Source: Limnephilus marmoratus (Eukaryota > Arthropoda > Insecta > Trichoptera > Limnephilidae). From it: a DNA stretch of 64,000 bases. The notes below the pieces were generated by a model. It did no database searches. It saw only the letters and a program-made list of their open reading frames with translations, and was not told the origin of the DNA. This document shows positions 44,640 to 54,850 of the stretch, in pieces. The stretch's first letter is position 1, and each line of letters begins with the position of its first letter. The stretch covers positions 36,092,676 to 36,156,675 of the forward strand of contig OU862915.1 of NCBI GenBank assembly GCA_917880885.1, in the 5' to 3' direction. Position numbers and translations under genes: made by a program.

Positions 44640-45205
44640 TTTTTTTTTTACATTAACTCCACGCAGGAGGCCCTGAGGAAAATGATTTCCCTCGGGGCCT
44701 ATGTCATCTGGGATGCTGTGTGGAGGAGAGGAAGGAATGAACATTGGTTTTGAAGAGACCCATGTTGTAGGAAGGAGGAAACACAGAGGCAGGCAAATCA
44801 TTCCACAGCCGAGCTGTTGAACACAAGAACGAGGAGCTGTGTGGAGGAGAGGAAGGAATGAACATTGGTCTTGAAGAGACCCATGTTGTATGAAGGAGGA
44901 AACACAGAGGCCGGCAAATCGTTTCACAGCCGAGCTGTTGAACACAAGAACGAGTCGAAGAAACGACCCGTTCTCATGTGACAAATGTCAACCGTGTACA
45001 AATGTTGGGCACGCGTTCGGCGTGTTTCCCGACTATGCACCGGTGCCGAAGGGATCAATGATGCTAGTTCCTCGGAGCATCTTCCATTGTAATACCGGTA
45101 CAACAAGGATAGCATTCCCACTCGACGCCTGTGCTCTAAAGGTTGCGATCCGTCTGTTAAGATGGGAAAATCATTTAAACGGACCGCCCGTTTCTGCACA
45201 GAGTC
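44640..45205 (-). mobile_element. LINE-C copy with an internal duplication
   Basis: The minus-strand frame 44924-45244 reads LTFDSVQKRAVRLNDFPILT, QPLEHRRRVGMLSLLYRYYN, EELASLIPSAPVHSR and HLYTVDICHMRTGRFFDSF. The end ARLWNDLP-type segment is duplicated: about 110 bp at 44720-44831 and again at 44832-44950 (GGAGGAGAGGAAGGAATGAA in both). The tail has the hairpin GAGGAAAATGATTTCCCTC and a T-run at 44639-44649, i.e. poly(A) reversed. Truncated at the 5' end near 45205. Confidence 0.85.
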
Positions 45206-45560
45206 GAAGGTGAGTTTAAACATTAAACTCACGTAGTAATACAAGTTTTTTCACATCAACGTTAAAAGTGACTCGATTGTGCTATAATAAACACTGCAAT
45301 ACAGACTTTATTTACTTTAGAAGACGGTATATTTTTTTAATGCAATCACTACCTTCAGATACTACCATATGGTTGATGATCTCCTCACTTAAAACTAATT
45401 TATATTTATTATAGATTGACAATATGTTTTTATACATCCCTGATGAAGGATCAGGTTGAATCTAAACCGGTTGGTTGATATATTGAAGTGGTATTCAAAC
45501 ATAGATATTGTATTGTAATTTATCAAATGGTAACACACATATTTATTGTATTGAAGTGGT
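45206..45560. other. Stretch with one hammerhead-like core
   Basis: At about 45441-45470 ATCCCTGATGAAGGATCAGG then AATCTAAACCGG has the CTGATGA box, a weak stem and an AAAC box with the G missing. TATTGAAGTGGTATT occurs twice (45480 and 45552). Otherwise nothing recognised. Confidence 0.35.
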
Positions 45561-45566
45561 ATTATA

Positions 45567-45567
45567 G

Positions 45568-45614
<47 letters not shown>

Positions 45615-45616
45615 TT
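45567..45616 (-). repeat. (TTTA)n tract, tail of LINE-D
   Basis: About twelve TTTA units on the plus strand, read as (TAAA)n on the minus strand, lie at the 3' end of LINE-D. Simple repeats replace poly(A) in several LINE clades. Confidence 0.7.
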
Positions 45617-45879
45617 GAATTTCACGCCCGGCTGGGCTTTTACATGCATTTTTTTTTTTTACAAAGAACATCTAAATTTAAATAAGCATAACAAAATTTA
45701 AAAAAACAAAAAAACAAATACATAAACAAAACAAAAACAAAATCAAAATCATAACCAAATCTAAAACAAAAATACAATAAAAAACAAATTGAAATAAAAA
45801 CAAAATACTCCACCATGCAAGATGGAAAAAGATGTAGACTGAGAAAAGTAAAGTACACGTGAAATGATTCGAAGCAGAG

Positions 45880-48756
45880 CTATTCAGTTGGATTAATTAA
45901 ATTTGTTGTTCTTCTTTTAGATATAAATTCTACTAAGACTTGTTTGTATTTAGTGAATGATGTGTTAAATATATCAACAACATCTTTATAGTCATTACCC
46001 AAATTTTGTATACGGCGAACGGGGGTATACAATTGTGATTCTGTGTTGGAGTTGTCACAATAGAATGGTAGATACTGCCTCGATGTTGAATTGCGAGGTA
46101 TATGGAAGGAAATCAAGTTTAATAGTTCAGGGCTGTCAATTACTGAATTTATGATTTTATTTAAACATGTTAGGTCATATACTATTCTGCGTTTGGACAA
46201 TTTTAATAAATTAAGTTGACATAGTAGATAATCATAGTTGATACATTCACTTGTGATACCCATTCTGAAATTAATATATCTTAAGAATTTATTTTGAAGT
46301 CTTTCTATCGTGAGTGAATGCTTAGCATAACTAGGTGCCCATACTGTCGAGTTGTACTCGATTTGACTCCTTACCAATGACATGTACAAATTTTTAATGG
46401 TTTGAATATTTTTAAATTGACTGCAAATTCTTATTACGAAACCCAACATTTTCAAAGCTTTATTTGATGTAATTTCAATATGATTTATAAATTTCAGTTT
46501 TTGATCAAAGTTTACACCTAAATCATTCACCTCGGTTACAGCTGTTAGCACTACATCATTAATGGAGTACTCATAAATTATTGGATTTTTTATTCTATGA
46601 AATCTCATAATAAGACATTTACTTAAATTTAGTTGTAGATAGTTCTCTTGGCACCAAACAAAAAGTTTAAACAAATTATTAGACAATGTTTGACAGTCAT
46701 TAATATTTCTTATAGCTTTATATATTTTCATATCGTCCGCAAACATTAAAACTTGGACATCGTTGAAAATAGTAAGAACATCATTCACAAATATCAAAAA
46801 TAAAATTGGTCCCAAATGTGACCCTTGTGGAACGCCGCTGGTAGCGATAAATTTATATGAAGTAAAGCCTTCAATTTTAACGGCTAATTGCCTGTTACTT
46901 AAATAACTTTTTAACCACTCGTATAAATACCCTACTATTCCTAACTTGTGAAGTTTTTTTAACAAGAGATCATGATTAACCCTGTCAAATGCTTTGCTGA
47001 AATCGGTATAGACTGAATCAACTTGTAACTTCTTAGACATGGATTCGGATATATAGTTTTGGTAAATTAAAAGATTAGACAAGGTAGATTTTCCTGAAGT
47101 GAAACCATGTTGGTTAGGTAAAATTAGTGGCTGGATACAGTGGATGATTTTGTTTAAAATAAGTTTCTCAAATAATTTTGGGATGGTTGATAAAAGGCAG
47201 ATCGGTCTATAATTGCTCACCTCGTTTTTGTCTCCTTTTTTAAATATCGGGGTGAGGAAACTGTATTTCCATTTTTCAGGAAAATTTCCAGTTTGTAAAG
47301 ACTGGTTGAAAAGAAAATGTAGTGGATATGCAAGAGTGGTGGCGCAATTCTTTAGGAAAACAGGTGGGATATTATCAGGACCACCGCTCTTACTTTGATC
47401 CAGTTGTTTTAGCTGAGTCAGTACATCGTTATATTCAATTATTACATTAGATAAATTTAAATAATGATCCGAGGAAAAAGTTGGCGAGCAATCTTTGAAT
47501 GTTGTTGGGTCATGGATATAAACACTTTTAAAAAAGTCTGCAAATAGGTGAGCTACGTTTTGAGTGTCGTTGGCTCTTTTTCTTTCGTAACACATGTTAG
47601 AGGGTACACTAAAGTCGTCATTTTTCAAAGACTTTGTGAAATTCCAAAAATGTTTTATGTCACCATTTATTGAATTTTCTACTTTATTTATATAATTATT
47701 GTAGCAGATTTTTGACAATTTTTTGCATTCTTTTCTTATTTTACTGAACTCTGTATAATTTGGAAGGGATCCCTCTTCTTTATATTTTTTATGTAAATTT
47801 TTTTTTTTAGCTATTAGTTGGATTAATTCCTTACTGAACCATTTTGGATGCTTTGATTCTTTATATTCAATTAATGGTATACAGTCTACGATAATGGCAT
47901 TTATTTTGGAATAAAATGAATCTATGTTAGAGCTCACATCGCTTTCCTCGAGAAACGACCAATCCACTTTGCTGAGATGTTCATTAATTTCATCGTAATT
48001 GGCATTTTTAAAGTTATAACTAGAACTTGTTAGTTTAATACTTCTTTTTACATTGTTAGGAATTATTACTGACAGTGGAGGATGATGATTGTCTATGGGA
48101 AGGATGGATTCTGATGCTTTACTAACTACTATGTCCTCTTCATTTGAAAAAACAAGATCTAGTAGGCGATTACTCAAATTATGCACATTATTAAATTGGG
48201 TGAGATTCAGAAATATTGACATGTCTAGGATTTCCCTTTCGCATAATGTTATTGATTGGGAATCAATACAGTTGAAATCACAATTTGGAAGATTGTAATC
48301 ACCAAAAATGATGAATTTATGTTTTTTATATTTTGATTTTAAAAGTTCAACATCTTCCGAATGTTTTTTATACATAGATATATTAGCTGAGGGAGGAATA
48401 TACACACAACCAATGACGTAATTTTGATTTTTATCATTTACCACAATGAAAATTTGTTCAACATCACGATTTTTAGTTTTTAACACTTTTGAGGACATTT
48501 TTTTGCAGACTGCTATTAGAACCCCTCCACCTCTGGATCTGGAACTAGTGTTGATACTTCTGTCGAGCCGGTAGACCTGATGAAAGGGTAGACCGAGCTC
48601 CGCTGAGTGGATCGACGGTTCTAGCCAGGTTTCCGTAAGAGCGATGACATCGTGTGAAATAATTGGGGCATTTATCCTAAATTCATTCAGCTTTGTCCTT
48701 AAACCTCTGACGTTCTGGTAGTAGAGTCTTCTCGATGACGGCTTGACGAGTTTTTT
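45880..48756 (-). CDS. LINE-D ORF2: endonuclease and reverse transcriptase
   Basis: The frame is open from within ORF1 to the stop at 45880; the first Met (48498) lies inside the endonuclease, so it is not the true start. Residues before that Met read LYYQNVRGLRTKLNEFR, VIALTETWLEPSIHS and SRGGGVLIAV, the standard apurinic-type endonuclease start. From the Met the endonuclease continues with FIIFGDYNLPNCDF (about 61-74) and LPIDNHHPPLSVII (about 137-150). Reverse transcriptase motifs: NYRPICLLSTIPKLFEKLI (about 431-449), SVYTDFSKAFDRVNHDLL (about 495-512), SGVPQGSHLGPILFLIFVND (about 551-570) and LMFADDMKIYKAI (catalytic pair near 583). The thumb shows YMSLVRSQIEYNSTVWAPSY. It copies the element RNA at a nicked chromosomal target. 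Full-length with no stop. Similar to LINE-G and to CR1/Jockey-type elements. Translation probably begins by -1 frameshifting from ORF1. Confidence 0.85.
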   Translation of the reverse strand, partial: KKLVKPSSRRLYYQNVRGLRTKLNEFRINAPIISHDVIALTETWLEPSIHSAELGLPFHQVYRLDRSINTSSRSRGGGVLIAVCKKMSSKVLKTKNRDVEQIFIVVNDKNQNYVIGCVYIPPSANISMYKKHSEDVELLKSKYKKHKFIIFGDYNLPNCDFNCIDSQSITLCEREILDMSIFLNLTQFNNVHNLSNRLLDLVFSNEEDIVVSKASESILPIDNHHPPLSVIIPNNVKRSIKLTSSSYNFKNANYDEINEHLSKVDWSFLEESDVSSNIDSFYSKINAIIVDCIPLIEYKESKHPKWFSKELIQLIAKKKNLHKKYKEEGSLPNYTEFSKIRKECKKLSKICYNNYINKVENSINGDIKHFWNFTKSLKNDDFSVPSNMCYERKRANDTQNVAHLFADFFKSVYIHDPTTFKDCSPTFSSDHYLNLSNVIIEYNDVLTQLKQLDQSKSGGPDNIPPVFLKNCATTLAYPLHFLFNQSLQTGNFPEKWKYSFLTPIFKKGDKNEVSNYRPICLLSTIPKLFEKLILNKIIHCIQPLILPNQHGFTSGKSTLSNLLIYQNYISESMSKKLQVDSVYTDFSKAFDRVNHDLLLKKLHKLGIVGYLYEWLKSYLSNRQLAVKIEGFTSYKFIATSGVPQGSHLGPILFLIFVNDVLTIFNDVQVLMFADDMKIYKAIRNINDCQTLSNNLFKLFVWCQENYLQLNLSKCLIMRFHRIKNPIIYEYSINDVVLTAVTEVNDLGVNFDQKLKFINHIEITSNKALKMLGFVIRICSQFKNIQTIKNLYMSLVRSQIEYNSTVWAPSYAKHSLTIERLQNKFLRYINFRMGITSECINYDYLLCQLNLLKLSKRRIVYDLTCLNKIINSVIDSPELLNLISFHIPRNSTSRQYLPFYCDNSNTESQLYTPVRRIQNLGNDYKDVVDIFNTSFTKYKQVLVEFISKRRTTNLINPTE

Positions 48757-49445
48757 GGAAGTGAATAAACTATTTTGGGTGTTGAATTTATGTACTTTAT
48801 AGTTAAATTGGTTTCTCCGTTGTTTTGCCTATTTTCCAGCTCCTTCCACAAACTTGTAATTTGTTGACGTTGTAGTACGGTTAGGTCATGTTTTATTTTA
48901 ATAGTATTTTTATCCAGAGGTATTGTTTTTTTCAATAGCACAAGTTTGGCTTGGTTCGAATCTGAAAGTACAATCTTGATAGGGCGAGTTTTATCAGCAT
49001 TTTTTCGTCCCAACCTATATATTTGTAGGTGGGTGGTGTCAATATTGTCCACTTTTTGGAGTATATTGGAAACTTGACTCCGATCTTCATTTATGCAGTC
49101 CGATTGTAATGTAGCCGTGCTCTCAGGAACGTTGAACATTATTATATTATTGGCACGTATTTTTCTCTCCTCCATTTCAGCTATTGTTTCTGATATTCCA
49201 GAAACGTCCGCACTGGTAATTGAAGGAAGCTGAGGATGCGGTGGTTGGCTTTTGTAAGCGTTCAGCTCACCTTCGAGAGTTGCCATTCTGGCAGCCATAC
49301 CGGCAATCGTTCCCAGTATTTCATTAGTCTTTGGGATTATTTTTGCTATGTGTTCTTTAGTAAATTTACTGTTGGGGTCCATTACCATGTTAGTAAGTAT
49401 ATTTACGGCATCTTTGGCCACTTTTATATACGCTTGAGAATCCAT
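48699..49445 (-). CDS. LINE-D ORF1: RNA-binding protein, 248 aa
   Basis: It starts MDSQAYIKVAKDAVNILTN. Residues 40-65 are likely helical (TNEILGTIAGMAARMATLEG). From about 95 an RRM-like or ORF1p-like region follows: KIRANNIIMFNVPEST, LQIYRLGRKNADKTRPIKIV and LVLLKKTIPLDKNTIKI. No CCHC knuckle is present, unlike LINE-B ORF1. ORF1 proteins bind and package the element RNA. The frame ends TTRTSEV and overlaps ORF2 by about 60 nt in the -1 frame. The Met was chosen because it is the first in the frame. Confidence 0.8.
   Translation of the reverse strand: MDSQAYIKVAKDAVNILTNMVMDPNSKFTKEHIAKIIPKTNEILGTIAGMAARMATLEGELNAYKSQPPHPQLPSITSADVSGISETIAEMEERKIRANNIIMFNVPESTATLQSDCINEDRSQVSNILQKVDNIDTTHLQIYRLGRKNADKTRPIKIVLSDSNQAKLVLLKKTIPLDKNTIKIKHDLTVLQRQQITSLWKELENRQNNGETNLTIKYINSTPKIVYSLPKNSSSRHREDSTTRTSEV
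48750..48756 (-). promoter_or_regulatory. Probable -1 ribosomal frameshift site A_AAA_AAC
   Basis: On the minus strand the heptamer A AAA AAC fits the X_XXY_YYZ rule. ORF1 codons start at 49445 minus multiples of three; 48755 is such a position (230 codons), so the zero-frame reading is ccA AAA AAC. After a one-base slip the frame starting at 48756 is in phase with the ORF2 Met at 48498 (86 codons). This register would fuse ORF1 to the endonuclease. No strong downstream stem was obvious by eye. Confidence 0.6.
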
Positions 49446-49524
49446 TTTGTGTAATAATATTTATTTTATGGTTAAAAAAAAATAAAGTAAAAGCTTCTGA
49501 AAGATGTGTAAAAAAAACTTTAAG

Positions 49525-49670
49525 AAAGTGTAGGATTCGAACTGACTTGCTTCAGATATCTCCAAGAAAAAGAAAAAAAAAAACTAGAATGTGCAGGATT
49601 CGAACTGACTTTGCCTTCAGATATGGATCTATTTCAGTTACCGCTCTGTCCCCTTAGCTGTTGACTGTCT
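49525..49670 (-). other. tRNA-like sequences upstream of LINE-D
   Basis: Two copies of a box-B-like AGTTCGAATCC read on the minus strand (near 49605 and 49545). Upstream of the first, GGGGACAGAGCGGTAACTG (box-A-like) and a CAGATATGGATC-type arm give a tRNA-like outline at about 49665-49590. The second copy lacks the 5' half. It may be a SINE head or an unrelated pseudogene. Confidence 0.45.
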
Positions 49671-49889
49671 ATGACGTAGCGTGGAATACGTGCAGTATTA
49701 ATAATCTTTGCAGAAGTACGTTTAAAAATAAGCTGATAGGTATTTCAACGGCAAAACTAATTGTCACTTTGCAAAAGATTATTAATTCCTATAATCACTT
49801 AATAAAACCGGTCAGAGTACATTAAAGTAGGGTATTTCACGGAACTGTTCTTCACGAAAACGTTTAACGATAATTTTCTTCTTTTAATG

Positions 49890-50930
49890 TATTTTATGCT
49901 ATAAATTCAGATGAACTTTGTGGAGCGTTTTTTTTGCGTGCGCTCTGTGTGATAAAACTGTAACTGTGTGAATTGTATTGTTTAATCATAACGTAACATA
50001 ATGTAACGGTAATGACAAAAAGCATAAATAACAGCGGACCCAGGATTGATCCCTGTGGTACGCCAGAAATAACTGGTTCCCACACAGAAGTATGTCCACC
50101 TAATGGTACAGCTTGCTGTCATTTTATGAAGTGTGAGATCAACCAACGTAATAAGTTTCCCGTATTTCTACTGTACATTATTTTCTCGTAAGGTTATCAG
50201 CCTGATCAGAAACTTTTATGAAATCGCTGTAAATTGCTTCTACTTGGTGGCCTCAATCCATGTTGGTAAATAAGACATTTGAATAAATAAGTTAAAAATC
50301 TCTCAGTAGATTTTCAAAAACCCGTTTTTTTGGACTCTACAATTTACGGTACCGCCGGTTTATAGGATGAAGTTAGTCCGGGTCTTAGCGGCGGATGCAT
50401 CTGCCCACCTACTGCGTGGCAGACCGGGTCGGGAGAGATTGGTTGAACCTAGACCTCTCCAGCCAGACTCTCTCGACCCATCACCTTGCACGCAGTGGGA
50501 GTGACGGATTCATAAGTCCGTCCTCCTGGACGCACTGACCCCCAGACTCCTACCCACACCTCATACCATTTTCCTTCTCAGAACTTCATCTCCTTCCTTT
50601 CCTAAAAAGACCCTCCACATAGCATCCCCATCTATATGATGTAGGCCCTGAGGGGAATTATATTCCTAAGGGCCTCCAGCGTGGAGCTAATTTAAAATAA
50701 AATGTAACAATTTTGGAGGTAATCTGGTGATATATTATGTTGTCATGGACAAGTCCATTCAAGAATTTAGGATCGCTGAGAGAATGAACATTGACCTATA
50801 ATAATTTTTCACAATTTGAATCACCCTTGTAGTCCGATATGATATAGGCTGATTTCCACCTGTCATGGAATGCCCCTTCACTCAGACATTTATTACGTAT
50901 TATGGTAAGCGGCGAACACATGACGATGCC
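49890..50930 (-). pseudogene. LINE-F reverse-transcriptase remnant, split by SINE-2
   Basis: Right part (50930-50701, minus): IIRNKCLSEGAFHDRWKSAY then IISDYKGDSN, equivalent to the NLSL..G.FP..WK...ITP..K.GD motif. After the SINE-2 insertion the left part (50344-49890) reads KVFENLLRDF, YQHGLRPP-like text, QVEAIYSDFIKVSDQAD (box A, with the catalytic position kept) and VISGVPQGSILGPLLFMLF. Many stops and indels. Reading order across the insertion is collinear, which shows SINE-2 landed in an existing LINE. Confidence 0.7.
50345..50700 (+). mobile_element. SINE-2 copy, inserted in LINE-F
   Basis: Head with GTACCGCCGG (truncated), GTCTTAGCGGCGGATGCATC, CCTACTGCGTGGC, GGTTGAACCTAGACCTCTCC and CGCAGTGGGAGTGACGG; then the LINE-C-type tail: AAAAAGACCCTCCACATAGC, GGCCCTGAGGGGAATTATAT, TCCTAAGGGCCTCCAGCGTG. 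The short word ACAATTT occurs on both sides and may be a weak target duplication. Confidence 0.8.
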
Positions 50931-50989
50931 AACAATATAATAAGTAATAATTTTTATAGGTAGGTATTATTATCTTTTTACAATAATTT

Positions 50990-52920
50990 CAACCAATAAA
51001 TCAAAATCAAAATCATAAAAGAGAAACAAATACTACACAAAAAATGGAAATCAAAGAATAATCCAGTAGATTACATAGAGTTTTCTATCAAACGCATACA
51101 ACAAAAACACTTACAGAAACATTGTTACACCCAATATATAAATTTAGTTGAGTCTAGTATTCCATCTAACAATAAAAGTCTCTGGAATAACGCTAAAAAC
51201 AAAAATAAGACAAATGGCATACCACAAATCATGAACCTAAAAGACGAGTCAGGAACCGGTGCGCATCAAGTGTGCCAACTGTTCTGTAAACACTTCCAAT
51301 CTACTTACGTAAGCGATGAGGGCACGGATGATCCCAGTAATATAGATAATTCTACCTGCGTTAATAATGATAACCCGATCGGGAACGTACAAATAAACAA
51401 CTCATTGGTCAATAAATACTTGAATAATTTGGTTGTTACTAAGGGTGCGGGCAGTGATGGTATCTCGCCATATTTTATCTCAAAATGTGCCAAAAATCTT
51501 GCATATCCTTTAACTAACTTATTTAACATGTCTTTAAAAAAAGGAATATTTCCCACAAAATTCAAAGAAGCCATGTTATGCCATGCCACCCCATCCATAA
51601 AACTGGTTCAAAAAGTAACATTGCAAATTATCCCCCAATCTCAATACTCACAGTATTTAGCAAACTCTTTGAGCGTATTGTGTACGATCAAATTTATATA
51701 ACTATTGTCCGCAGCATACAAAATCAACAACATGGTTTTTTACAAAAAAGGTCAGTACTAAAGAACTTAGTCAACTTTACTGAATACTTAACAAGCAATA
51801 TGGATAATGGACACCAAGTAGATGTCATCTACACAGATTACTCGAAAGCTTTCGATAAAGTTAACCACTCTATCCTCATTAAAAAATTACGCCAATTAGG
51901 AATCCATGGCTTACTTAGGTGGCTAACTTCATACCTTCAGAAAAGACTACAGTGCGTATCAGTTGGAGGGAACTAAGTCTAGCTTTTTTACTGTGCCCTC
52001 TGGCGTACCGCAAGGTTCTAACCTGGGACCATTATTGTTTAATGTATATATATTTGATATTTATAAATGTTTTTTAAATGCTAACTACCTTGCATTTGCA
52101 GATGACAAAAAAATATACTTAGTAATCAAATCTATCAATGACTGCATTAAACTTCAAGAAGACCTAAATCGTCTTTTTGCATACTGTAAATTAAACAAAT
52201 TAATCATAAACATTTCTAAGTGCAACAAATTATATTTTACGCGTAACAAAAATAAAATTTCTTTAATTATAACTTTCATGATACACATATCAATGAAATA
52301 GAATCAATCCGTGACCTTGGGGTAGTACTAGTTGTAAAACTAAATTTTATCAAACATATTAACGAAGTAATCAACAAAGCAAATAAGATATTGGGATTTA
52401 TAATTCGCATATCTAAACCTTTTCGCAATATTAAAACTATGTATTCCCTTTACACCACGTATATCCGCCCCCACTTAGAATACTGCACACTAATTTGGGC
52501 ACCGTTCTACCAATGCCGTATTGACAGAATCTAAAGTGTGCAAAACAAATTTTTTAAACACATAAATTATCAATTCAAATTACTCTTTGCAAATAACACC
52601 GAATCCTTAAAATTTCACAACTTTACTCCACTTCAAACGCGTAGATTAATATCTGATCAAATATTTTTATACAAAATTCTGAATAACGGCCTGGACTCTC
52701 CTGAACTCGTAAATTATTTAAGAATTCACATACCTGCAAGACCAACCAGACTAAACCATTTTTTTCATTTGCCCGCGTACAGAACCAACCTTAGAAAAAA
52801 TTCTCCAATCCCCCGCATATGCGCGCAATATAACACGCAATTTAACAATATCGATATTCTTAATAGTACTCTTGTGAAATACCGATACGAAGTCAAGCGT
52901 ACGACCACAAATGTGAATTA
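50990..52920 (+). pseudogene. LINE-G ORF2 (reverse transcriptase), decayed
   Basis: A LINE related to LINE-D. Segments in order: FSIKRIQQKHLQKHCYTQYI and SLWNNAKNKNKTN (before the first Met at 51231); DGISPYFISKCAKNLAYPLT and LFNMSLKKGIFPTKFKEA; after a frameshift NYPPISILTVFSKLFERIV, HGFLQKRSVLKNLVNF, VDVIYTDYSKAFDKVNHS and LRQLGIHGLLRWL; after another PSGVPQGSNLGPLLFNVYIF and LAFADDKKIYLVIKS; finally a C-terminal 127-codon stretch with KFFKHINYQF and LDSPELVNYLRIHIPARPTR. At least three frameshifts plus a stop around 52530. The catalytic FADD is kept. The tail near 53190 is AATAAATAAATAAA. Confidence 0.85.
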
Positions 52921-53800
52921 AATTAATGCACAGCTATAGAAAAGGTACAGCATGAGCATCTCCTGTCCCCATCCCGTCTTCCTCTGCCTCTTGCCCTTTC
53001 CTATTCCTTCTTCGTTCTAATATACTTACATTTATATATTTTTATTAATTTCATTTTCATGTAATGGTTATAACCAATTAAAATTTTGTATAATATCATA
53101 ATAACCATTAGCATAAGAAACTGTTTTGGCTTACCTCATTTTTAACCGCTTCATTTTTAACATCCTGTATAAAACTGCTGTTTGTTTCTTACAATAAATA
53201 AATAAACCCATTCCTATATTAAAAAGGCTCAAGATTTTTATTTCTCGATGCGCATTAATTTGTAAATTTTTCAATCCAATGCTTTTTTCAAACCTAAGCT
53301 TGATTCCTACACAAATAAAAAAAAACTATCTCGCAAATGCCCGCTTTTCAATAAATACATTAAGTGTTACGGCTACGTTCCCGATACTGCAATTCCCATT
53401 TCAATATGAACTGGAGAAGAAAAAAACCAGCGAAGTATTTTCAATCTTCCTAGAAGAGGTTTTTCCTCGTCCCTCCTTTTCCTCTTCCGTCTCTTCCCCA
53501 GCCACCCCCTTCTTTCACCCACTTTATATCCTTTAACCCCCCTCAAGCCGTTAAAAGTACGCCCATGTCCGGTTTGGCAAAGTTGCTGCTACGCCCATGT
53601 TCCTTGCGGGATGCAGTAACGTGCCCAAGAGAAAATTTATTTTAAATATTCTAGGAAGGGTTCGTTAAAAGTTTTTGAAAACATCTCTCGTATTATATGC
53701 AGTTTGTAAGTGAGCTTCAAAAGCAGACAACAATAATGACCACCAGCTAAAAGTTATTGTGGTAGGTTTTTTAAATTATAAATTTTTGTTCATTAATTTA
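52921..53800. other. LINE-G 3' UTR, then unassigned
   Basis: Up to about 53195 this is the LINE-G 3' UTR ending in (AATA)n. Beyond that no recognised feature; an 85-codon frame at 53279-53536 is Phe/Ser/Pro-rich and likely chance. Confidence 0.4.
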
Positions 53801-53805
53801 AATTA

Positions 53806-54105
53806 AATTTAATGTTGTCAAGTTCTGCAAGTGTTTTAGTTTTTGTTTTTGTTACAGATGGTCGGCTTGCAAGACCATTTTCAAACGGTGATTAAACCCC
53901 TTTTAGACGACCTATTTATTGGATTCTAAAGTAAATTTTTGAAAGTGTCTAAATTGATTTATTACAGGTAAAACCAATTTGCTGAGAAACTAATTAGAAC
54001 AGTATTATGTGAAAATGTCCGAAACAGCTGTAACAAAAATAAAAACTAACTAACTTGCAGAACTTGATATTAACATTATTAACAAATGAAGTTTTACGGA
54101 TAAAA
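53806..54105. mobile_element. Penelope-like terminal repeat related to the 19450-20288 element
   Basis: The left end AATTTAATGTTGTCAAGTTC, TGCAAGTGTTTTAGTTTTTG and GTTACAG is mirrored at the right end by CTGTAACAAAAATAAAAACT and CTTGCAGAACTTGATATTAA. The interior TTTTGAGAC/TTAGACGACCTATTTA and GTGTCTAAATTGATTTATTA match 19560-19630. On the minus strand TTTGAAAATGGTCTTGC with ACCATCTGTAAC, and on the plus strand GTCCGAAACAGCTGTAAC, look like hammerhead halves. Confidence 0.6.
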
Positions 54106-54785
54106 CGCAAAAACAATTGTTATGTAGATTTTCTGTTCAATTCAGTTTCAAAATTAGCAACAAGGATGTAATCTTAAGAATGTCTTATGGTTATTTATTT
54201 ATTTTTTAAAGAAAAAAGAATCCCATCCAAAAATTGAGAAGTTTTTTGTCTTCTTGTGACCAAATTGTCAGTACTATAGAAATATCTTAATTTTGAAAGA
54301 TTCCTAAAGTATAAATACCACACAGATCAATAAAAACATACTTCTGCCTTCGATTGTTTTGTTGTAAGTATTATAGGTACTATATTACACGAAAATTTTG
54401 AAAAAAAAGTATGAGAAAAATTAAATTGCTATCTGTGATTGCTAACAGTTTGTTAACAATTTGAAGATGATAATATCATAAGATAAATGCATTTATTCCT
54501 TCGCCGCCTTCCCTGTTTACGGTCGAAGAAAAAAGCTGAAGAAATGTAAAGGAGTATAAAAATCGTTTTGAATCGATTGGCGCGGAAGGATTAAACGGAT
54601 TTCAATTTTTATCGAAGACAAACTAAAAAGTGAACTTTCGACGGAACTTTTCCTAACGATGATTAATAGAGTTAAAATATGTACGGTTTACGTTAACGGA
54701 GAATAAAATAAATATATAATTCTGCACATCTTCAACGAAAAGATGTTTTAGAATAATTAAACATACCGGAGACGATACGTGTATA
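54106..54785. other. Unassigned AT-rich stretch
   Basis: Nothing recognised. Confidence 0.4.
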
Positions 54786-54794
54786 CATGAACCA

Positions 54795-54850
54795 GTTCTG
54801 CTTTGTGAGTTTATTACAAGTGATAACTGTTTCGCCTTCTCACGGCATGT
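54795..54850 (-). ncRNA. Hammerhead-like motif of a Penelope-like element (degraded)
   Basis: The minus strand reads TTTGACATGCC, loop GTGAGAA, then GGC-GAAAC and AGTTATC-ACTTGTAATAA. GCC/GGC form a short stem II, GAAAC is the conserved box, ACAGTT-AT-C would be stem III with a TC cleavage doublet. The CTGATGA box is mutated. It lies 3' of a Penelope GIY-YIG fragment on the same strand, where such ribozymes are known to sit. Confidence 0.45.

Larger units (their letters stand above)
45567..49460 (-). mobile_element. LINE-D, two-ORF non-LTR retrotransposon, apparently intact coding region
   Basis: A minus-strand element of about 3.9 kb: ORF1 (49445-48699), overlapping ORF2 (48756-45880), a short 3' UTR and a (TAAA)n tail. 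Both frames are open, so this may be an active or recently active copy. The 5' UTR is short and its start is not defined; a tRNA-like sequence lies just upstream (49525-49670). No target duplication could be seen. Confidence 0.85.

Noticed and set aside
45480..45570. TATTGAAGTGGTATT repeat as the LINE-D target duplication
   Set aside because: Both copies lie on the 3' side of LINE-D; none was found near 49460.
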